27,943 nt of DNA from Planctomycetota bacterium (GTDB lineage: Bacteria > Planctomycetota > Phycisphaerae > Phycisphaerales > UBA1924), in NCBI GenBank assembly GCA_023434205.1, contig JAEYTB010000117.1, forward strand, positions 1 to 27,943. The letters are read 5' to 3'. A program made the translations under genes and the position numbers. Below, piece after piece: positions 14,730 through 22,432 of the stretch. Every line of letters starts with the position of its first letter. The stretch's first letter is position 1. A model generated the notes under the pieces. It saw nothing but the letters and a program-made list of their open reading frames with translations. It was not told the origin of the DNA and did no database searches.

Positions 14730-15851
14730 ATGTCCACCATGCAGATCGACCGCCTGCTCGACACCGTCGTCAAGCTTGGCGCTTCAGACCTCCACCTTAC
14801 CGTCGGCCGCCAGCCCACCATCCGCCTCCACGGCGGGCTCCGCAACCTGCAGACCAAGGTGCTGGAGTCCGACGACATGGTGTCGCTGATGAAGTCGATC
14901 ACCCCGGAGCGCAACCAGCAGGAACTCCAGGAGGAGGGCGGCACGGACTTCGGCTTTGCCTATGGCGACGCCGCCCGCTTCCGCGTGTCGGTCTTCCGCC
15001 AGAGGGCCGACCTGGCCATCGTCCTGCGGCTTATCCCGACCAAGCTCCTCACCTTCGAGCAGATCGGCCTGCCCGAGGTGTGCAAGGAGCTCATCCGGCG
15101 GCCCCGCGGCATGTTCCTTGTGACCGGCCCCACGGGCTCGGGCAAGACCACCACGCTCGCGACGATGATCGACTACATCAACATGACGATGGACCGCCAC
15201 ATCATCACGATGGAAGACCCCATCGAGTACTACCACCTCCACAAGAAGTCGATCGTGAACCAGCGTGAAGTGGGCAACGACGTGCCCACCTTCTCCGAGG
15301 CCCTCCGGCGCGCCCTCCGACAGGACCCTGACGTGATCCTGGTGGGCGAAATGCGAGACCTGGAGACGATCGAGTCGGCGGTGCGTGCCGCGGAAACCGG
15401 CCACTTGGTGTTCGCCACCCTGCACACCACCGGGGCCGCCAAGACGATCGACCGCGTGGTGGACGCGTTCCCGGTCACCCAACAGAACCAGATCCGAGTC
15501 CAGCTCTCGACGGCCCTGCTGTGCATCCTGAGCCAGGCGCTGCTCACCCGGGTGGATACCCAGGGGATGGTCGCGGCGTACGAGTTCCTGGTGGTTACCC
15601 CGGCCATCGCGAACCTGATCCGCGAGGCGAAGACGTTCCGTATCGACTCGGCGATCCAGACCGGAAAGAAGTTCGGTATGCAGCTGCTGGACGACCACCT
15701 GTGGACGCTGTACTCCAAGGGGATGATCTCCGCGGAAGAGATGATCGACGTGAGCAAAAATCCAACTGAGTTGACCGCCCGCATCCACCGTCTGGGCCGC
15801 ACCGTGGGCCGGATGGAGTGGGATGAGGAGTCTGAAGAGCCCAAGGGCTGA
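14730..15851 (+). CDS. pilT: Type IV pilus retraction ATPase PilT
   Basis: This is the hexameric ATPase that disassembles pili and powers twitching. At 373 residues it is the usual family size, and it lacks the N-terminal extension and tetracysteine of PilB. It begins with a PAS-like domain (ASDLHLTVGRQPTIRLHG, 18-35). The motor core has Walker A GPTGSGKTT at 133-141, Asp box ITMEDPIEY at 159-167, Walker B DVILVGEMRD at 201-210 and His box GHLVFATLHT at 224-233. The retraction signature, normally AIRNLIRE, is AIANLIRE here at 292-299, with Arg replaced by Ala. The ATG at 14730 has no strong Shine-Dalgarno; an in-frame ATG lies three codons later. It follows pilB by 21 bp and is probably cotranscribed. 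Confidence 0.95.
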   Translation: MSTMQIDRLLDTVVKLGASDLHLTVGRQPTIRLHGGLRNLQTKVLESDDMVSLMKSITPERNQQELQEEGGTDFGFAYGDAARFRVSVFRQRADLAIVLRLIPTKLLTFEQIGLPEVCKELIRRPRGMFLVTGPTGSGKTTTLATMIDYINMTMDRHIITMEDPIEYYHLHKKSIVNQREVGNDVPTFSEALRRALRQDPDVILVGEMRDLETIESAVRAAETGHLVFATLHTTGAAKTIDRVVDAFPVTQQNQIRVQLSTALLCILSQALLTRVDTQGMVAAYEFLVVTPAIANLIREAKTFRIDSAIQTGKKFGMQLLDDHLWTLYSKGMISAEEMIDVSKNPTELTARIHRLGRTVGRMEWDEESEEPKG

Positions 15852-15865
15852 CGCACGTGGCGTCA
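15849..15865 (+). other. Small dyad overlapping the pilT stop codon
   Basis: TGACGC-ACGTG-GCGTCA is a perfect 6-bp stem whose first three bases are the pilT stop. Only AAAATCC follows, with no T tract. It could be a weak terminator, an RNA-stability hairpin or a regulator site ahead of the promoter 40 bp downstream. Confidence 0.35.
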
Positions 15866-15904
15866 AAATCCATGTGATGTGTCAAACGTTGCCGTGGATT
15901 TGGC

Positions 15905-15933
15905 TTGGAACGTTCAAACCGCGCAGTTATCCT
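15905..15933 (+). promoter_or_regulatory. Sigma70-like promoter upstream of gspE
   Basis: TTGGAA (15905-15910) and TATCCT (15928-15933) are spaced 17 bp apart, each matching four of six consensus bases. It sits in the 195-bp gap between pilT and gspE and would give a leader of about 105 nt. The gap suggests the gspE-to-gspK genes form a separate unit from pilB-pilT. Confidence 0.45.
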
Positions 15934-16046
15934 GACCGAATGGGCATGGACACGCGAGTCCACCTGCACCTGCCGCGTCGTTCGTGGCGTGCGGGGGACA
16001 GCGCAGCAGCCCGGTCTCAGGATGGCGGTAGGAAGTGCACTGACGT

Positions 16047-17783
16047 ATGCCAACTGATCCCGCAGAACTGAAAGGCCGGAAGCTCGGCCGCGTGCTGACC
16101 AAGCTCGGCAAGGTGAGCCGCGAGCAGGTCCACGAAGCCCTGACCATCCAGAAGAGCCGGAAGGCCAAGCTCGGGGAACTCCTGGCCGAGCTGGGGTACT
16201 GCACGGCGACGGATGTGGCCGAGGGCCTCGCCGGTCAGGCGGGCATGGCCTATATGAACCTGAAGGGGTTCGACATCCCCGAGGCGTTTCGGGACGTGAT
16301 TCCGGCGGAGAACGTCCGGATGTACGAGGTCGTCCCGGTCGAGTTCAACGCGACGGCCAAGCGGCTGAAGATCGCGATGAAGACCCCGGACAACTTCCGG
16401 GCGATCGACGACCTGAAGCTGCTGCTGAGCGTGAACGTTGAGGCCGTGGTCGCGGACCCGGTGCTGATCGACGCCCTGATCAAGAAGCACTTCTCCAAGA
16501 CCGAGTCGGTCAAGGACGTCGTCAGCAACCTGAAGCTGGACGACAAGCTCAAGGGCATGGAGATCAAGGGCGATCAGTCGATCGACCTTGACACGCTCAA
16601 GGACATGGCGGACAGCACCGGGGTGGTCAAGCTGATCAACCTGGTGCTGCTGCAGGCCATCAAGGACCGGGCGAGCGACATCCACTTTGAGCCCTTCGAG
16701 AACGAGTTCAAGATGCGGTACCGCATCGACGGCGTGCTGTACGAGATGGTGCCGCCGCCGAAGCAGTTGGGCCCGGCCATCACCAGCCGCGTGAAGGTCA
16801 TGGCGAACCTGGACATCGCCGAGCGGCGGCTTCCGCAGGACGGCCGCATCGAGCTGTCGGTGGGCGGGAAGCAGGTGGACCTGCGTATCGCGATTCTGCC
16901 CACGATTTACGGCGAGTCGTGCGTGATGCGAGTGCTGGACCGCAGCAACGTCGAGCTGTCGCTGGACCGCATCGGGCTCCGCCCGGACGACCTGGAGACG
17001 TTCGACCGGCTGATCCGCAAGCCCAACGGGATCGTGGTCGTGACGGGGCCGACGGGCAGCGGCAAGACGACGACGCTGTACTCGGCGCTGGCCCGGCTGA
17101 ACGACATCGAGACGAAGATCCTGACCGTCGAGGACCCGGTCGAGTATGACATCGACGGCCTGCTGCAGTGCCAGGTGAACACGGACGCGGGGCTGACGTT
17201 CGCGAAGGCGCTGCGCAGCTTCCTGCGTCAGGACCCGGACATCATCCTGGTGGGCGAGATCCGCGACCTGGAGACCGCGCAGATCGCGGTGCAGGCGTCG
17301 CTCACCGGCCACCTGGTGCTGAGCACGCTGCACACCAACGACGCCCCGAGCTCGATCATCCGCCTGATCGACCTGGGGATGGAGCCGTTCCTTCTGACCG
17401 CGACCATCGAGGGCGTGGTGGCGCAGCGGCTTGTCCGGACGATCTGCCCCAAGTGCAAGGAGCCCTACGAGCCCAAGGAAGAGGAGCTCATGGAGCTCAA
17501 CCTTCTTCCGGAGGACGTCCGCGGCAAGCGGTTCTTCCGCGGCAAGGGCTGCGACAACTGCAACAAGTCCGGGTACCGCGGCCGCATGGCGATCTTTGAG
17601 ATCATGACGATGGACGACGAGATGCGGGAGCTCGTCATGCAGCAGGCGAACACCACCGCGCTGCGGGCGCACGCCCGCCGTCGCGGCATGCGGTCGCTCC
17701 GCGAGTCGGGGCTCATGGGCATCTACGAGGGCCAGACCACCATCGACGAGGTCGTGCGCGAGACCATCGCCGAGGACGAGTAA
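16047..17783 (+). CDS. gspE: Second assembly ATPase, GspE/PilB family
   Basis: This is a cytoplasmic secretion or pilus-assembly ATPase of 578 residues. The N-terminus has two tandem 24-residue KLG...Q motifs (12-35 and 41-64) that fit the c-di-GMP-binding MshEN pattern, with Lys replacing the first Arg. The motor core has Walker A GPTGSGKTT at 334-342, Asp box LTVEDPVEY at 359-367, Walker B DIILVGEIRD at 398-407 and His box GHLVLSTLHTND at 421-432. The zinc tetracysteine is C467, C470, C502 and C505. It lacks the tetrapeptide run of the upstream PilB. Its position directly before gspF and a G-H-I-J-K series argues that it is the GspE of a type II-like system. The ATG has only a distant AGGAAG 12 nt upstream. 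Confidence 0.9.
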   Translation: MPTDPAELKGRKLGRVLTKLGKVSREQVHEALTIQKSRKAKLGELLAELGYCTATDVAEGLAGQAGMAYMNLKGFDIPEAFRDVIPAENVRMYEVVPVEFNATAKRLKIAMKTPDNFRAIDDLKLLLSVNVEAVVADPVLIDALIKKHFSKTESVKDVVSNLKLDDKLKGMEIKGDQSIDLDTLKDMADSTGVVKLINLVLLQAIKDRASDIHFEPFENEFKMRYRIDGVLYEMVPPPKQLGPAITSRVKVMANLDIAERRLPQDGRIELSVGGKQVDLRIAILPTIYGESCVMRVLDRSNVELSLDRIGLRPDDLETFDRLIRKPNGIVVVTGPTGSGKTTTLYSALARLNDIETKILTVEDPVEYDIDGLLQCQVNTDAGLTFAKALRSFLRQDPDIILVGEIRDLETAQIAVQASLTGHLVLSTLHTNDAPSSIIRLIDLGMEPFLLTATIEGVVAQRLVRTICPKCKEPYEPKEEELMELNLLPEDVRGKRFFRGKGCDNCNKSGYRGRMAIFEIMTMDDEMRELVMQQANTTALRAHARRRGMRSLRESGLMGIYEGQTTIDEVVRETIAEDE

Positions 17784-17791
17784 CACCGAAG

Positions 17792-17842
17792 CCCGCCCCG
17801 AGGGCGGGACCGACAACCTGAGCCCGCAGCACGCTGGGGCTC
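17792..17842 (+). other. Two hairpins between gspE and gspF
   Basis: CCCGCCC-CGA-GGGCGGG (17792-17808) and GAGCCC...GGGCTC (17820-17842, 11-nt loop) lie in the 84-bp intercistronic gap. Neither is followed by a T run. They may protect or punctuate the mRNA and so set the ratio of ATPase to platform protein, rather than end transcription. Confidence 0.45.
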
Positions 17843-17867
17843 GCTTTGCGAAGGGCTGGACGAAGTC

Positions 17868-19151
17868 ATGGGCACATTCGTATATGAGGCTCTTAACGCC
17901 GCGGGCAAGCCCCAGAAGGGCACCGTGGATGCCGGCACGACCGAAGAAGCGATCCAGCGCATCAAGGCGCAGGGCTTCTACCCGACGTCGGTGCGGGAAC
18001 AGCAGAAGAAGGCCGACAACGCGGCGATCGACGCGGGCAAGGCGAAGAAGAAGAAGAAGGGCGGGGGCATCGCGATCGGCGGTGTGGGCGCCAAGCAGAT
18101 GACGACGTTCACGCGTCAGCTCTCGACGCTGCAGGACGCGGGCCTGCCGCTGCTGCGTTCGCTGCAGATTCTGGAGAGCCAGCAGAAGCCGGGCAAGCTG
18201 AAGAACATTCTGCTGGGCGTGTGCGAGGAGGTCGAGGGCGGCACGTCGCTCTCCGAGGCGATGTCGAAGTTCCCGCGGGCGTTCGACCACCTGTACGTGA
18301 AGATGGTGAACGCGGGCGAGGTGGGCGGCGTGCTGGACATTATCCTGCAGCGCCTGGCCGAGTTCATGGAGAAGAGCCAGCGGCTGAAGCGGAAGATCAA
18401 GGGCGCGATGGTGTACCCCATCGTCGTGATCGTGATCGCCGGCCTGATCCTGACCGGCATCATGGTGTTCATCATCCCGAAGTTCGAGGCGATCTTCACG
18501 GACTTCGGCGTCGACCTCCCGGCGCTGACCCGCTGGCTGATGAAGTCCAGCCGCTGGTTCGCGGGGGCCCTGCCGGACCAGGCGATCCCGGGCTGGATGA
18601 TCGCGCTGCCCCTGCCCATCGTGGTGTTCGTGTTCTTCAAGCTGATCCGCCTTGCGGGCCCCGGGCGCGCGGCGACGGACTACATGATCCTGTACTCGCC
18701 GGTGTTCGGGGGGCTGGTGCGCAAGACCGTCATCGCCCGCTTCACCCGCACGCTGGGCACGCTGGTCTCGGCGGGCGTGCCGATCCTGGAGGCCGTGAAG
18801 ATCACCAAGGAGACGAGCGGCAACTACGTGTTCGAGAAGGCTCTGCAGAAGGTCCACGACTCGATCCGCGAGGGCGAGGGCTTCGCCGCGCCGCTGCGCG
18901 AGAGCAAGACGTGCGACGCCATCGTCGTGAACATGATCGACGTGGGCGAAGAGACGGGCGAGCTCGACGCGATGCTGATGAAGATCGCCAACAACTACGA
19001 CGAAGAGGTGGACGTGGCGGTGGCCTCGCTGGTGTCGCTGCTCGAACCGCTGATGGTCGTGGTGCTGGGCGGCATCGTCGGCACGATCGTGGTCGCGATG
19101 TTCCTCCCCCTGGTCAAGATGATCGAGTCGCTCCAGGGCGGCGGGATCTGA
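17868..19151 (+). CDS. gspF: Inner-membrane platform protein GspF/PilC
   Basis: This polytopic protein couples the ATPase to the growing pseudopilus. It has 427 residues, near the usual 400-410. A short N-terminal domain (FVYEALNAAGKPQKGTVDA, 4-22) is typical of the family. After a Lys-rich linker (59-64) come two homologous GspF domains. The first, about 78-200, has FTRQLSTLQDAGLPLLRSL and VNAGEVGGVLD. The second, about 285-410, has FTRTLGTLVSAGVPILEAV and IDVGEETGELD. Membrane segments fall at about 182-203, 243-260 and 392-416. The neighbours are gspE upstream and five pseudopilin genes downstream, the classical E-F-G order. Whether it also serves the pilB-pilT pair cannot be told. Confidence 0.95.
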   Translation: MGTFVYEALNAAGKPQKGTVDAGTTEEAIQRIKAQGFYPTSVREQQKKADNAAIDAGKAKKKKKGGGIAIGGVGAKQMTTFTRQLSTLQDAGLPLLRSLQILESQQKPGKLKNILLGVCEEVEGGTSLSEAMSKFPRAFDHLYVKMVNAGEVGGVLDIILQRLAEFMEKSQRLKRKIKGAMVYPIVVIVIAGLILTGIMVFIIPKFEAIFTDFGVDLPALTRWLMKSSRWFAGALPDQAIPGWMIALPLPIVVFVFFKLIRLAGPGRAATDYMILYSPVFGGLVRKTVIARFTRTLGTLVSAGVPILEAVKITKETSGNYVFEKALQKVHDSIREGEGFAAPLRESKTCDAIVVNMIDVGEETGELDAMLMKIANNYDEEVDVAVASLVSLLEPLMVVVLGGIVGTIVVAMFLPLVKMIESLQGGGI

Positions 19152-19155
19152 GGCG

Positions 19156-19191
19156 CCGTTGGGGCGCGGGCCCCCGTTGGGGCTCGGGCCC
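19156..19191 (+). repeat. 18-bp tandem duplication before gspG
   Basis: CCGTTGGGGCGCGGGCCC is followed at once by a second copy with one G-to-T change. The pair fills most of the 52-bp gap between gspF and gspG and stops just before AAGGAG, the gspG Shine-Dalgarno. It could form alternative pairings near the ribosome binding site. Confidence 0.8.
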
Positions 19192-19203
19192 AAGGAGTAC
19201 GCC

Positions 19204-20229
19204 ATGCGGAACAGTTGGAACACCCTCCCCCGGCGCGCGTTCACGCTGATCGAGGTGCTCTTCGCGGTGCTGATCGTGGGCGTCCTGCTCGGGCTGCTGA
19301 TCGTCGGGGTGCGCCGCGCGTCCTCCATCGTGAAGCGCACGGCGGACCGGGAGGCGATCCAGGACGTGGCGACCGGGGCGGAGCGGTTCACGCGGGACTT
19401 CGGCTTCCCGCCCCCGCTGGTGAAGGAGGCGCAGCCGCCCCGCGCGTACGACACGGCTCTGGGCGTCAACAACCTGTGCGGGGCCGTCTCCATCGGGACG
19501 CAGAACGGCGTCAAGTTCGTCCAGACCTACCGCCTGGATACGCCCGCCGACCTCAACTACCTCCGCGACGAGCCCAGCACGTTCAACGCCGCGAACCCGC
19601 TGTATGACCGGCGTTGGAGCACCGCGACGGTCGCGGTGTACCTGGCGGGGGCGCTGTCGGAGCCCCACGGGCAGAACGCGGCGATCCCGATGGACGGGGT
19701 CGCCGGCCCGGGCATGTTCACGCCGCGGGAGGACGGGACTTTCAAGGTCCCGGCGGAGCTGCTCATCACCACGGGCGACGCCTCGAAGCGGCAGCAGCCG
19801 ATCCCCGCGTTCATGAACCTGGGCGGCAACGGGCTGAAGGTGACCAACGACCAGTCGAACCCCGCGCAGGCCGCGGTGCGGGTGTGCATCACCGACAAGT
19901 ACGGCACCCCGATCCGGTATTACCGCTGGGAGGCGGGCCCGCCGTCCACGCCGCCCGAGCTGCTCAACGACCTCAACATCCCCAAGATCGTCGCCCGCGA
20001 CCCGGCCGGCTTCCCGATGAAGACGCCGGTGGAGCGCGACCTCACCACGAACACCCAGGCGCGCGCCGCCCGTTTCGCCATTGTGGGCGCCGGCTCCAAC
20101 AAGCTCTTCGGCGATGAGTCCCCGGCCTTTATCCGCGCCCAGCTCGGCCTCAACGCGGGCACCCCCAACGAGGAGTGCTGGGCCATCGCCGAGGCGGACA
20201 ACGTCGTGATCGTGGAGGGTGGGCAATGA
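19204..20229 (+). CDS. Pseudopilin in the GspG position (large, 341 aa)
   Basis: This is a prepilin-like protein with a 12-residue basic leader, the cleavage site RRA/FTLIE with Glu at +5, and a hydrophobic N-terminal helix (about 13-38). Ala rather than Gly precedes the cut. The helix continues amphipathically to about 66 and is followed by GAERFTRDFGFPPPLV, reminiscent of major pseudopilins. At 341 residues it is more than twice a typical GspG, with a long beta-rich periplasmic domain. The start has a strong AAGGAG 6 nt upstream; an upstream in-frame ATG lacks one. The stop overlaps the next start as ATGA. It is first of five pseudopilin genes. It may be a GspG, or a minor pseudopilin if the true major subunit is encoded elsewhere. 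Confidence 0.85.
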   Translation: MRNSWNTLPRRAFTLIEVLFAVLIVGVLLGLLIVGVRRASSIVKRTADREAIQDVATGAERFTRDFGFPPPLVKEAQPPRAYDTALGVNNLCGAVSIGTQNGVKFVQTYRLDTPADLNYLRDEPSTFNAANPLYDRRWSTATVAVYLAGALSEPHGQNAAIPMDGVAGPGMFTPREDGTFKVPAELLITTGDASKRQQPIPAFMNLGGNGLKVTNDQSNPAQAAVRVCITDKYGTPIRYYRWEAGPPSTPPELLNDLNIPKIVARDPAGFPMKTPVERDLTTNTQARAARFAIVGAGSNKLFGDESPAFIRAQLGLNAGTPNEECWAIAEADNVVIVEGGQ

Positions 20230-21395
20230 GAACACTTCGCTCCCGGGCGTTCACCATCATCGAGCTGCTGGTGGTCATCGGCATCATCGTGCTGCTGATC
20301 GCCATCGCCGTGCCCGCGTTCTCGTCCATGCTCCAGTCCACGGAGCGGTCGCTCGCGGAGAACCAGCTCAAGGCGGCCATCGCCGCGGGGCGGGACGCGG
20401 CGATCAAGTCCGAGTCCGGCGACGCCGCGACGGTGTTCTTCTTCACGCCCGGCGGGCGGGTCACGGCGGTGCCGTGCGTGGTGGTCGCTCAGATCGAGGA
20501 CTTCTCCCGCCACAACTCCACCTCGCCCACCGCGTTCCCGCTCAAGACCCGCGACATCTTCGTGCCCGTCGCGGGATCGACGCCCATCCAGATGCCCCGC
20601 GGCTGGAGCGTCCGGGGCTTTGCCGCTCCGGGCACCACCTACACGGGCGCGGCGGCGACGGCCAACGACGTGGACCAGTTCGAGCCCTGGTACGAGAGCT
20701 ACTTCGGCGGCACGCTGGGGCCCAACGTCGCCGCGGGCTGCTGGGTATTCCCCGAGACCGGCTTCTTCGACGGCAGGGCGGCGGCGGTGAACAACAACAC
20801 CACGCCCTCGGGCACGCGGCGGCAGACCTTCATGGTCCGGTTCAAGGCCGGCAGCGGGGACCTGGACCTGAGCACGACGAGCACCGCGCTCGTGTTCGAC
20901 CCTGCCGCGGGCGACCCGGCCACGACGACCACGTTCCGCACCACCGCGCCGTACAACAATGTCCGGGCGGACCAGCTCCGCGTTTTCACGTCGGTCGCGC
21001 CCAGCCCCGCGGCGTTCGTCAAGCGGGTGATCAATCATCCCAACGTCACCCCGCAGCAGCTCCGCCAGTTGCTGGGCGACCGCTCGCCGGACACGGTGCT
21101 GGCGCGGCCTGTGACCGAGCTGGCCCTGTATGAGGAGGCCCGCCTGGCGAGCGGCATCCGTGCCCGTAGCCTCAATCGGACCACGGGCACGCTCTACGGC
21201 GACCCGATGATGCCGAGCTACGACACGGCGCTGCTGCCCGCGGACATCAGCAACCAGGCGCAGCTCGCCACCGCCATCCGGCGCTGGATCGAGGGCCGCC
21301 CCGGCGCAACCCCCCCGGAAGTCCGGGAGCCCTTCGACGCGCGCGTTTACACGCTCCAGCGTTACATGGGCCAGCTCGCGGAGGTGGAGCCATGA
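20226..21395 (+). CDS. Pseudopilin, GspH/FimT-like (389 aa)
   Basis: This is a type IV prepilin-like protein with an eight-residue leader and cleavage at RA/FTIIE, Glu at +5. The hydrophobic helix spans about 9-34. The following stretch (LAENQLKAAIAAGRDAAIKSESG) matches the helix of GspH/FimT minor pseudopilins, where 'xxRxxAI' is typical, and FFFTPGGRV follows. The periplasmic domain is large (about 300 residues against about 130 in classical GspH). GGAGGG lies 6 nt before the ATG, and the gene is coupled to its neighbours by ATGA overlaps at both ends. It likely sits in the pseudopilus tip or shaft. The assignment to H rests on gene order plus the helix pattern. Confidence 0.83.
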   Translation: MRTLRSRAFTIIELLVVIGIIVLLIAIAVPAFSSMLQSTERSLAENQLKAAIAAGRDAAIKSESGDAATVFFFTPGGRVTAVPCVVVAQIEDFSRHNSTSPTAFPLKTRDIFVPVAGSTPIQMPRGWSVRGFAAPGTTYTGAAATANDVDQFEPWYESYFGGTLGPNVAAGCWVFPETGFFDGRAAAVNNNTTPSGTRRQTFMVRFKAGSGDLDLSTTSTALVFDPAAGDPATTTTFRTTAPYNNVRADQLRVFTSVAPSPAAFVKRVINHPNVTPQQLRQLLGDRSPDTVLARPVTELALYEEARLASGIRARSLNRTTGTLYGDPMMPSYDTALLPADISNQAQLATAIRRWIEGRPGATPPEVREPFDARVYTLQRYMGQLAEVEP

Positions 21396-22423
21396 ACCGG
21401 GCCTTCTCGCTCATTGAAGTGCTGATCGCCATCGTCGTGCTGGCGCTGGGCCTGCTGGGCATTGCCGCGGTGTTCCCCGCGGTGCTGACGCAGCAGCGTT
21501 CGACCACGGACACGATCCAGGGGACGTCGCTGGAGCGGTCGGTGCGCGACCTCATCCGCGCCCACAAAGAACTCAACGCCACCAGCATCGACTCTGACCG
21601 CAGCGGCGTGCTCGACGACGACGAGCACCGCGGCTGGAAGGTCCTGCTGGGCAATCCGGACTGGTCCGTGCCGGTGTACCCCGAGCCGCTGGACCCCTCC
21701 AACGCGATGTTCGACGGCGACTTCGAGCTGCCCGGCAACGTCACCGCCGCGAACGGCCTATCCATGGACTCGGCCAACGGCGACATGTACCTGGTCTACG
21801 GCAGTGCGCCGGTCATTTACATCCCGTACCGGCAGCGGCTGCTGCAGGCCACCTCGGGCCGCGCGCTGTACGTGTGGGACTTCGCCGCCCGACGGCTGGG
21901 CGCGGGATCAACTCCGGGGATCAACCCCCCGCCGCCCGACGCCAACCGTCCCTTCGCCGATGATTCCATCCAGATCGCGGTCTTCATCCGCCGCACCGAC
22001 ACGCCCGGCCCGCGCGGCGCGGTGGTGCCCATCGCGGAGGACAACAACGAGCGGCCCACCTTCAACGGCGTGGGCGCCTACGCCCGCATCAAGTCCGCCC
22101 AGGCGACGGACGTGACGCCCGCCACGGCCCCCGAGGGCACCGGCAGCACCATCCGCGTGCAGAGCCCCCTGGCCCGCTACCTCGCGCAGCCCAACCAGAA
22201 GATCGTGGACGCCTTCGGCAAGGTGCAGCACGTCGTCGATGCCAAGCTGGAGGACGCGGGCGGCACCATCGCCCTCCTCACGCTCCGCGACCGCGTGAAC
22301 CAGGGCGACATCAACGCCCTGACCAACGCCGGGCGGCCCGCCGAGTTCGCGGTCCTCTTTACGACCCAGGTCCCCGCCGCCGTCTCCGTGTTCGACATCC
22401 GCCCCGCGCCGCTCCCCGACTGA
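21392..22423 (+). CDS. Pseudopilin, GspI/PilV-like, with an EF-hand-like loop (343 aa)
   Basis: This is a minor pseudopilin with a very short leader: only MNRA precedes the cut at A/FSLIE, with Glu at +5. The helix (about 5-30) contains VLIAIVVLALGLLGIAAVFPAV, the VLxAxxxLALGLLG style of GspI and PilV. Residues 67-78, DSDRSGVLDDDE, form a complete canonical EF-hand calcium loop with Asp at 1 and 3, Ser at 5, Gly at 6, Leu at 8, Asp at 9 and Glu at 12. The rest is a beta-rich periplasmic domain, three times the size of classical GspI. GGAGG lies 7 nt before the ATG, which overlaps the gspH stop. In type II systems GspI-J-K form the tip initiation complex. Confidence 0.85.
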   Translation: MNRAFSLIEVLIAIVVLALGLLGIAAVFPAVLTQQRSTTDTIQGTSLERSVRDLIRAHKELNATSIDSDRSGVLDDDEHRGWKVLLGNPDWSVPVYPEPLDPSNAMFDGDFELPGNVTAANGLSMDSANGDMYLVYGSAPVIYIPYRQRLLQATSGRALYVWDFAARRLGAGSTPGINPPPPDANRPFADDSIQIAVFIRRTDTPGPRGAVVPIAEDNNERPTFNGVGAYARIKSAQATDVTPATAPEGTGSTIRVQSPLARYLAQPNQKIVDAFGKVQHVVDAKLEDAGGTIALLTLRDRVNQGDINALTNAGRPAEFAVLFTTQVPAAVSVFDIRPAPLPD

Positions 22424-22432
22424 GGAGTCACC

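Noticed and set aside
15849..15865. A rho-independent terminator after pilT
   Set aside because: The stem is only 6 bp and no T tract follows. It is kept as an uncharacterised dyad.
16017..19514. An 1165-codon open frame on the minus strand across gspE and gspF
   Set aside because: It is antisense to two certain genes, made of low-complexity His/Arg/Leu peptide, and arises from the same base-composition effect.
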